19,982 bases of DNA, from the NCBI GenBank assembly GCA_945870115.1, contig CAMBRH010000018.1:1-19982 (forward strand), written 5' to 3'. Positions within the stretch are counted from its first letter, which is position 1. Each line of letters starts with the position of its first letter. The notes beneath the pieces were generated by a model. That model did not search any database. It saw only the letters and a list, made by a program, of their open reading frames with translations, and had not been told where the DNA came from. Below are positions 14,530 through 19,982 of the stretch, in pieces. This stretch comes from Chitinophaga pinensis (GTDB lineage: Bacteria > Bacteroidota > Bacteroidia > Flavobacteriales_D > Crocinitomicaceae). A program made the position numbers and the translations under genes.

Positions 14530-15021
14530 ATGAAAAACAAAATATTCCATTTTCTAGTTTTTACTTCTCTATTTATTAGCAGTTGTAATTCTCAAATTGA
14601 TACAAATAAAACTCAAAAAACAATGAATTCAAAATACAATACTTTAACTGATCAAGAAAAAAATGTAATTATAAATAAAGCAACTGACCGACCATTTACG
14701 GGAGATTATTATTTAAAAAATGACGAAGGAATCTATTTATGCCGTCAATGCAATAATCCACTTTATACTTCTGAAGATAAATTTGAAGCACATTGCGGAT
14801 GGCCAAGTTTTGACAAAGCGATTGATGGCGCAGTGAAACAAGTTCCAGATGCTGATGGATCGCGTGTTGAAATAATTTGCAATAATTGCCAAGGTCATTT
14901 GGGACACGTTTTTGTTGGAGAAAGATATACCGATAAAAATACACGTTTTTGTGTAAACACAAGTTCACTGATGTTTTACCCAGCATCTAAAAAGAAAAAT
15001 TTACCAAAAGTTATAAAATAA
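14530..15021 (+). CDS. msrB: Lipoprotein methionine-R-sulfoxide reductase MsrB
   Basis: 163 residues. A lipoprotein signal peptide ends in ISSC (lipidated Cys19), placing the enzyme outside the cytoplasm. The catalytic domain covers ~35-157: structural zinc pairs Cys71/Cys74 (CRQC) and Cys117/Cys120 (CNNC), HCGWPSF with Cys89, GHLGHVF, and the catalytic Cys141 in RFCVNTSSL. It reduces methionine-R-sulfoxide in proteins, here most likely oxidised periplasmic or outer-membrane proteins. An internal Met (MNSKYNTL) could make a cytoplasmic form, but the lipobox supports the upstream start. It follows lptB by 54 bp on the same strand and may share its transcript. The stop codon overlaps the U-tract side of the terminator serving the convergent gene. 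Confidence 0.92.
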   Translation: MKNKIFHFLVFTSLFISSCNSQIDTNKTQKTMNSKYNTLTDQEKNVIINKATDRPFTGDYYLKNDEGIYLCRQCNNPLYTSEDKFEAHCGWPSFDKAIDGAVKQVPDADGSRVEIICNNCQGHLGHVFVGERYTDKNTRFCVNTSSLMFYPASKKKNLPKVIK

Positions 15022-15050
15022 AAAAAGGTTCTCGAAATGAGAACCTTATA
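15020..15050 (-). terminator. Terminator between convergent genes
   Basis: AAGGTTCTC (15025-15033) and GAGAACCTT (15039-15047) form a perfect 9-bp stem with a GAAAT loop. On the minus strand seven T's follow directly (complement of 15020-15026), making an excellent terminator for the gene at 15073-15432. On the plus strand the tail is only ATAATAAAATTT, so it would end msrB transcripts less efficiently. Confidence 0.8.
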
Positions 15051-15072
15051 ATAAAATTTATTTAGAAGTAAA

Positions 15073-15432
15073 TTAATACAATTCTTCTTTTAAAGAAGTA
15101 CGATAATCTTTGATTTCCTCACGGTTAATTTTGTGGTCTGCATTTTTCAACAAATTCAACAAATACAATAAATTTTCTTTGTCTTCGATTTCCAAAGGAT
15201 ATTCGTTTCCTTCTTCGTCTTCTTCATATTGAGCTTGAACATCAAAAGCTTCTTTTTCAATAAGGTATTCGTATGTTAAACGCAAAACTTTCGTCAACAA
15301 AGGATCTTGCTCTTTCAAAGCAAACTCTCTCAATTCTTTCAGTTGATCTGATAATCCTTTTGCTTCAATTCCTTTTTTCTCTACCAATTCAATGATTGAA
15401 TCAAGTTTAATGTTTGCTGCTAATATTTTCAT
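15073..15432 (-). CDS. Small acidic protein of unknown function
   Basis: 119 residues, mostly predicted helix, with no signal peptide or membrane segment. A charged acidic stretch YEEDEEGNEYPLEIEDKEN (~69-87) lies between two helical parts, and no cysteine or known catalytic motif is seen. I do not recognise a named family; length and composition suggest a conserved cytoplasmic protein of Flavobacteriales. It has its own candidate promoter (15504-15511) and terminator (15020-15050), so it is probably a single-gene transcript, although read-through from the DUF3109 gene 107 bp upstream is possible. Confidence 0.8.
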   Translation of the reverse strand: MKILAANIKLDSIIELVEKKGIEAKGLSDQLKELREFALKEQDPLLTKVLRLTYEYLIEKEAFDVQAQYEEDEEGNEYPLEIEDKENLLYLLNLLKNADHKINREEIKDYRTSLKEELY

Positions 15433-15503
15433 TTTCTTGTTGAAATTTTATTTTTTTAGATGATTTTTCCACATCCAAAATGAGTAGAAATTTTTATCCG
15501 ATA

Positions 15504-15511
15504 CAAAAATA
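15504..15511 (-). promoter_or_regulatory. Candidate promoter of the small acidic protein gene
   Basis: The minus strand reads TATTTTTG, matching TAnnTTTG, with a TTG (complement of 15534-15536) 22 bp upstream as a possible -33 element. The expected leader is about 65 nt. The upstream part lies just past the stop codon of the DUF3109 gene. Confidence 0.45.
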
Positions 15512-15539
15512 AGGTTTTTTTTGAATTTTGGTACAATTC

Positions 15540-16130
15540 TTAAAAAGTTTTACCTTTTTGCTTTTCCAATTCTGAATCAATCGTTTCCATTTCTTGGTAA
15601 AAATCTTCTCCAAAAGCGCGTATTATTGGTTCTTTCAAAAATTTAAAAACCTTTACATCCAATTTTGAACCACAAGCACAAGCTGGTTCACAAATTTTCC
15701 ATTCGCTGTAATTTAATGCTTCAAAATCATTGAATTTCTGCACACGAATTGGGTACAAATGACAAGAGATTGGTTTTTTAAAAGTCGTTTTCCCTTCTTT
15801 GTGCGCTTGTTCAATGGCGCATTTTGCAATGTTGTTTTCATCAAAATTAACGAAAGCACATTCTTTTCCATTCACCAAAGTTGTAACGGCTTCATTGTCC
15901 CAATCCATGTAAAAAACACCTGTTTTATCAACAGCATCAATTCCTTCTTGACGCATGTATGGTTTGATTTTCTCCAAATCATCTTCCAAAATAGAAATTT
16001 CTTCTTCGGTAATTGGCGCTCCGGAATCACCTTCAATGCAACAAGCACCTTTGCAGGCATTTAAATCACAAACAAACTTATTTTCAAACAAGGAAAGTGA
16101 TGCAACTTTGTCTTTAATTTCGATTAACAT
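15540..16130 (-). CDS. DUF3109 cysteine-rich protein
   Basis: 196 residues with ten cysteines in a pattern of the DUF3109 family, related in style to YkgJ-type metal-binding proteins: CDLNACKGACC (Cys21, 26, 30, 31), GKECAF (Cys91), AKCAIE (Cys104), ISCHLYPIR (Cys123) and KICEPACACG (Cys147, 151, 153). The spacing suggests a bound zinc ion or iron-sulfur cluster, and CHLYP is a family hallmark. There is no signal peptide, so it is cytoplasmic. The biochemical role of the family is unknown. The gene starts 39 bp after the HAD phosphatase stop on the same strand and is probably the distal part of the same transcript. Confidence 0.85.
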   Translation of the reverse strand: MLIEIKDKVASLSLFENKFVCDLNACKGACCIEGDSGAPITEEEISILEDDLEKIKPYMRQEGIDAVDKTGVFYMDWDNEAVTTLVNGKECAFVNFDENNIAKCAIEQAHKEGKTTFKKPISCHLYPIRVQKFNDFEALNYSEWKICEPACACGSKLDVKVFKFLKEPIIRAFGEDFYQEMETIDSELEKQKGKTF

Positions 16131-16169
16131 GCTGTGAAATTAGTGATTTTTTGTGGGATTTAAAAGGTG

Positions 16170-16835
16170 TTATTTCATTTCCTCTAACATTTCTCCCAAA
16201 CTTTCAAAAATTTCATCTGCAATGATTAATTTTTTGTTTGGTTCATGGGTTTTTTCCGGTACACAAATTACATGCATTTTTGCTGCTTTTCCTGCAATTA
16301 CACCATTTATGCTATCTTCAATAACAATGCATTCGATTGAATCAACTTGTAGCATTTTGGCAGTATTGATATACACCTCTGGATGTGGTTTTCCGTAATT
16401 TTCGTGTTCAGCAGAATGTGTGATGTCGAAAAAATGAGCAATGTTTAATGTTTCTAAAACTGTTTCAATTAAAATTTCATAGGATGAAGTTGCTAAACCA
16501 ATTTTAAAACCAGTTGATTTGAAAAATGTCAAACTTTCTATAACTCCCGGTAAAGGTTTTCCGTTCGTCTTGATTAAAATAACCATTTCAGCAATAATTT
16601 TTTGCAAAACTTCATCAGGTCCAAAATTTTTCCAAGGTGCATGATTGTACCAAAAATTAATTACCTCATCTAAACGTAAACCAACTGTTTTTTCAAAATC
16701 TTTACGCGTTAAATTGCAGCCAACTTCGTGAAAAACTTTTTCCATGGCAATTTTCCATAAAGGTTCAGAATCGATTAAAACTCCATCCATGTCAAAAATA
16801 ATTGCTTTGAATTTTTTTAAGTTTTCGTTATTCAT
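16170..16835 (-). CDS. HAD-family phosphatase (beta-phosphoglucomutase-like)
   Basis: 221 residues with all four HAD motifs: FDMDGVLIDSEP (nucleophile Asp15, acid/base Asp17), LATSS (Thr116), the Lys149 of YGKPHPEVY, and VIEDSINGV (Glu173, Asp174). The helical cap between residues ~20 and ~95 is the C1 type of the beta-phosphoglucomutase/2-deoxyglucose-6-phosphatase subgroup. Such enzymes are soluble, Mg-dependent and dephosphorylate small sugar phosphates, usually with broad specificity, so no substrate is claimed. Its ATG follows the stop codon of the beta-propeller gene directly (TAAATG), implying translational coupling. Confidence 0.88.
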   Translation of the reverse strand: MNNENLKKFKAIIFDMDGVLIDSEPLWKIAMEKVFHEVGCNLTRKDFEKTVGLRLDEVINFWYNHAPWKNFGPDEVLQKIIAEMVILIKTNGKPLPGVIESLTFFKSTGFKIGLATSSYEILIETVLETLNIAHFFDITHSAEHENYGKPHPEVYINTAKMLQVDSIECIVIEDSINGVIAGKAAKMHVICVPEKTHEPNKKLIIADEIFESLGEMLEEMK

Positions 16836-17675
16836 TTACTTTAGTTTTAGTTTGTAAAATTTATTTTTTAAAGCCGAACTGTAATATTCATCTGCAATAT
16901 ATAAATGTTTTCCCTTTTTACAAAGTGCTTCTTTCTGACTAATAAGTTCTAGTTTTATTCTTTTTATTTTTTCAAATTTATCATTTTTGCATGCAAAAAT
17001 TTCTACAGATGAGTAGGTTAATAAATAACATATTCCATCCTCAATTTCAGCAGCTGTTACTCCGTCTAATTTCATTTTTCGATCTTTCAATTGAATTGAT
17101 TGCAGGAATTTTGCTTTTCTTTGACCCTTTTTACAAGATAATTTATAAACATTGCAAATTCCAGAATATGGCTCCGTTCTGCATTTAGTAAAAAGATATA
17201 ATTCATCTTCAAAATATGCAATCGCTTCGCAATCAAATAAAAGTGCATCCTTTTTTGGCGGAAAATCTTTTTGATCTTCGTAAGAGAATTCAATTGTTTC
17301 GGCTTTTACTTCTTTTTTGAAAAGCAAAGAATCGACTTTTATTTTATAAATACATAAATCTTTTCTGGAGTTTGAATTATTTCCTGCATCAGCAATGTAT
17401 ATGTTTTTTTCATCACGCGTGATGTCTTCCCAATCAACATTTTTCGCATTTGAAACCAATATTTCGTGAATAATGTCTCCCTTTTTATTTAAAATAAATA
17501 GTTTAGGATCATTTCCACCATCGTTATGAGCCAAAAAACAAGTATCGTTTAAAACTTCTAATCCAGAAATTTCCTTCAGTTTTTTACTTAGATTGGAAAT
17601 TTTGTCAAATGATTGTGAGAAAAAACAAAAATTAATAGAAAGAAATAGGAAAAGAAATCTAATCTGCATATTCAT
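16836..17675 (-). CDS. Secreted beta-propeller-like protein
   Basis: 279 residues with an N-terminal signal peptide (hydrophobic to about residue 21, ending FCFFSQS). The body has repeated propeller-blade strands: ISGLEVLNDTCFLAHNDGGNDPKL, then NVDWEDI, KNIYIADAGNNSNSRKDLCIYKI, FDCEAIAYFEDELYLFTKC and KHLYIADEYY. The set hND.G / N.DWEDI / IADaGNN.R..IY matches a widespread family of uncharacterised extracellular propeller proteins that I recognise by pattern but cannot tie to a reaction. It overlaps the end of the cyclase gene by 17 bp and is followed immediately by the HAD gene. Being exported, it might act on the periplasmic side with the sensor encoded upstream (inference). Confidence 0.75.
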   Translation of the reverse strand: MNMQIRFLFLFLSINFCFFSQSFDKISNLSKKLKEISGLEVLNDTCFLAHNDGGNDPKLFILNKKGDIIHEILVSNAKNVDWEDITRDEKNIYIADAGNNSNSRKDLCIYKIKVDSLLFKKEVKAETIEFSYEDQKDFPPKKDALLFDCEAIAYFEDELYLFTKCRTEPYSGICNVYKLSCKKGQRKAKFLQSIQLKDRKMKLDGVTAAEIEDGICYLLTYSSVEIFACKNDKFEKIKRIKLELISQKEALCKKGKHLYIADEYYSSALKNKFYKLKLK

Positions 17676-19982
17676 TTCTTTCTAATCGTGCTTTTATTTC
17701 TTCTAAGTTTTGCATTTTTTTAGCTTGGCGCGTGCTTTTCGCAGTTTCAGTGAAAAATTGATGTTGCGTTAAAAACATGACTTGAATTTCATCCCATTTG
17801 CGATCGCTGTCAATTTTACCATGTTCACGTAATTCCAGTCGCAATTTATCTGCAATTTGATGAAAATCATCTCTTCCAAGGTAATCTAAATCGGCATCAC
17901 AAATTATTTCTTCCAATTTATTTGTTGGTTTATGCGGAATTTGAGTCACATAAATTAGGCGTCTGATTTCTTCAATGTGTTCATTTGTGTAACCGTAACT
18001 TGGCAAAATTTCCCCCGCCATTCTTGCTCCAACTGGTTCGTTTTTATCATAACTTTCCACAAAACCTGCATCGTGATAAGTTGCAGCAGATTTTAACAAA
18101 AATAAACCATCATCGGCAACACCTTCAAGCAAAGCCAAACGTTCTACTGCACGACACACATCTTTTGTATGTGCAATACTGTGGTAATGTAATTTTGGAG
18201 AAAGTTTTTTCTGTAAAACCTTCATAATGTGTCGCTCAGCCTTATAATAATTAATGCTACTATAATGATGAAGGTTGACAATTTGATGAAAACGATCGTT
18301 TGGAAATAAGCCTAAACCATCTTGTGAAAGTTCTGGTTTTATCCCGTCAACCGTGTACATATCAATCAAACCTTTACTTTTTGATTTTACCTTTCCTTTG
18401 AAAGTACACAAGAAATATGGTTCAATAAATTGAAATGTTTGTCCAGAAATAGTTACTTTTCCAGGCTCACCAAGCATTTCCATTCGTTGCGCTTGATTTA
18501 CAGTTGCTCCCCAAATATCGTAAGCTAATTTTTCAGAACCAATAACACCAGCAGTAACTTCACCCGTGTTGATTCCCAAGCGTAAATCCCAAACAACCCT
18601 ACCCGAAATTAATGCTTCATGACGCATAATTTCCATGCTTTCTTGAATTTGAAGCGCAGCAATACAAGCATCAATCGGATTGGTATTGTTTCTTACGGGA
18701 ACGCCACCAGCGCACATATAGGCGTCACCAATTGTTTTGATTTTTTCTAAGTTATTGTTAACGATAATTTCATCAAATTTACTAAAGTAGATATCCAATT
18801 CATTCACCAATTCAGATGGACTCATTTTTTCAGCAATCTTAGTAAAACCGACAAAATCCGTAAATAAAACTGAAACTGTTTTATAGGCCCTTGCGCTTGC
18901 TTTACCTTTGGCTTTAATTTCTTGAAAAGTGGATTCTGGAATAATGTTTTTAAGTAATTTCTCTGTTTTTTCCTTTTCAATTTCGAGCAAACGCTTTTGT
19001 TCTTCTAGATTATTTTTCTTTTCTTCAATCGTTGCTCGTTGTTTTTCAATCTGAATATTTTGCTCTCTAATTTCACGTGTTCTTTCAACAATTTTCATTT
19101 CCAATCGCACTTGCTGACGGCGTTCTGCTTCAATCTTAGTTCTCGTATAAACCAAAATAAAAATCCCAATAAAAAAGATACAAACTATCCAAAACCAAGT
19201 TCTCTTCCAGAAAGGTGCTGCCAAATAAATTTGCATTTCTGCTGGCTTAAAACTCCATTCACCATTTCCTAAACGAGCGTAAACCTTTAGAGTATAATCT
19301 CCTGGGTCAAGTGAATTAAAATGAATTTGATTTGAATTTCCTATTATAATTTCGCCTTCTCCAGAACCAATCAAATCGTATTTATAAGTTACTAATCTTG
19401 GATTGCTTAAATCACAAGCCATGAATTTAACGGTAAAATTTCTTTGTTTGTAATTTAGCTCAATCCTTTGTGTTTCTGCAAAACTTTTTACTAAAATTCC
19501 TTCTTTTAAATCAGGTTTTAACCATTGAGCATCTAATTTGAATTTTGTGAAAACAACATCCGTTTTTTTTCGTTCATTATCAAAAGTTATCGGATTAAAA
19601 TAATTAAATCCATTGATTGTCCCAAAATATAAATCTCCTTTTTTTGCGCTCAAGTATGCACCTTGATTAAATTCTGTTGAAACTAAACCGTCCAATTCTG
19701 TATAGTTTTCAAACTTTTTATTTGCTAAGGAAAATTTTGAAATTCCTTTGTTTGTACTCAACCAAAGATTTCCATTTTTATCATTTAGAATTCCATAAAT
19801 TACATTATTTGGAAGTCCATTTTTCTTATTATAAAGCGTTGCCTTGTTTTCTCTAAAATTATATTCAATCATTCCAGAACCCATTGTGCCAAAATAATAA
19901 ATGTCTTTAGAAACCTGAATAATGGTGGTTATGTAATCTTTAGAAGTGCTCGTTAAAACCTCGTTTTCTGCAAAAGGAATAA
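17659..19982 (-). CDS. Sensor-adenylate cyclase-HD protein, N-terminus cut by window edge
   Basis: The frame stays open to the right edge, giving 773 visible residues; the Met at 19884 is internal. Visible order: part of a two-component-regulator-type propeller (~1-130), a Y_Y_Y Ig-like domain (~135-250), one membrane helix (~260-282), a coiled coil (~285-345), a class III cyclase domain (~368-560) and an HD domain (~590-720). The catalytic set looks complete: metal Asp375 (FTDFVGF) and Asp419 (IGDAYM), adenine-selecting Lys415 and Asp488 (YDIWG), and Asn495 and Arg499. Lys plus Asp predicts ATP rather than GTP. HD ligands are His604, His636-Asp637 and Asp697. It is predicted to make cAMP in response to an extracytoplasmic signal; the HD domain may hydrolyse a phosphate ester. 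The last 17 bp overlap the propeller gene. Confidence 0.85.
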   Translation of the reverse strand, partial: IPFAENEVLTSTSKDYITTIIQVSKDIYYFGTMGSGMIEYNFRENKATLYNKKNGLPNNVIYGILNDKNGNLWLSTNKGISKFSLANKKFENYTELDGLVSTEFNQGAYLSAKKGDLYFGTINGFNYFNPITFDNERKKTDVVFTKFKLDAQWLKPDLKEGILVKSFAETQRIELNYKQRNFTVKFMACDLSNPRLVTYKYDLIGSGEGEIIIGNSNQIHFNSLDPGDYTLKVYARLGNGEWSFKPAEMQIYLAAPFWKRTWFWIVCIFFIGIFILVYTRTKIEAERRQQVRLEMKIVERTREIREQNIQIEKQRATIEEKKNNLEEQKRLLEIEKEKTEKLLKNIIPESTFQEIKAKGKASARAYKTVSVLFTDFVGFTKIAEKMSPSELVNELDIYFSKFDEIIVNNNLEKIKTIGDAYMCAGGVPVRNNTNPIDACIAALQIQESMEIMRHEALISGRVVWDLRLGINTGEVTAGVIGSEKLAYDIWGATVNQAQRMEMLGEPGKVTISGQTFQFIEPYFLCTFKGKVKSKSKGLIDMYTVDGIKPELSQDGLGLFPNDRFHQIVNLHHYSSINYYKAERHIMKVLQKKLSPKLHYHSIAHTKDVCRAVERLALLEGVADDGLFLLKSAATYHDAGFVESYDKNEPVGARMAGEILPSYGYTNEHIEEIRRLIYVTQIPHKPTNKLEEIICDADLDYLGRDDFHQIADKLRLELREHGKIDSDRKWDEIQVMFLTQHQFFTETAKSTRQAKKMQNLEEIKARLERNEYAD

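Noticed and set aside
15759..16398. Plus-strand frames across the DUF3109 and HAD genes.
   Set aside because: The minus-strand proteins show complete cysteine and HAD motif sets; the plus-strand translations show none.
17985..19272. Several open frames antisense to the cyclase gene (for example 17985-18227 and 19039-19272).
   Set aside because: They overlap a gene with intact catalytic motifs, have no family resemblance and show the composition expected of complementary frames.
19882..19884. ATG as the start codon of the cyclase protein.
   Set aside because: The frame continues open for 32 more codons to the window edge and encodes more propeller-like sequence (VSKDIYYFGT), so the true start is outside the window.

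Overview
The window looks like chromosomal DNA of an AT-rich member of the Bacteroidota, most likely order Flavobacteriales. The signs are: very low GC; start codons without Shine-Dalgarno sequences; repeated matches to the Bacteroidota -7 promoter element TAnnTTTG; lipoproteins and secreted proteins with Flavobacteriia-type leaders; and families typical of the group (CarboxypepD_reg-DUF5686, DUF3109, lamin-tail-domain secreted proteins, tatC and lptB close together). Genus cannot be decided from the sequence. No tRNA, rRNA, CRISPR array, prophage or intact insertion sequence was seen.

Layout. (1) 1-5477: the start of a secreted protein (minus strand, cut by the left edge) diverges from a plus-strand run. 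That run holds a secreted lamin-tail-domain protein, a GT39-like membrane glycosyltransferase 6 bp later, a lipoprotein ending in a Pmp3/YqaE domain, and a small DUF2752 membrane protein whose coding sequence contains a textbook intrinsic terminator. (2) 5532-7184: a saccharopine-dehydrogenase-like reductase, a repeat-bearing spacer, a 34-residue membrane peptide gene and a terminator facing mreB. (3) 7203-9903 (minus): purH then mreB, with mreC absent downstream. (4) 9904-10346: the only long gene-free stretch, holding three hairpin elements. The last is a ~123-nt near-continuous hairpin ending 5 nt before the tatC start codon. (5) 10347-15021 (plus): tatC overlapping a DUF5686 outer-membrane protein, then lptB and a lipoprotein MsrB; together an envelope biogenesis and repair block. 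(6) 15021-19982 (minus): a bidirectional-looking terminator, a small acidic protein, a DUF3109 cysteine-rich protein, a HAD phosphatase, a secreted beta-propeller protein and a large sensor-cyclase-HD protein cut by the right edge. The last three are stop/start-fused or overlapping and so form an operon.

The observations most worth following up are the long hairpin in front of tatC, the intrinsic terminator inside the DUF2752 gene, and the protein joining an extracytoplasmic sensor, a complete-looking class III adenylate cyclase and an HD hydrolase domain. Functions are family-level readings from sequence motifs; no database search was run.
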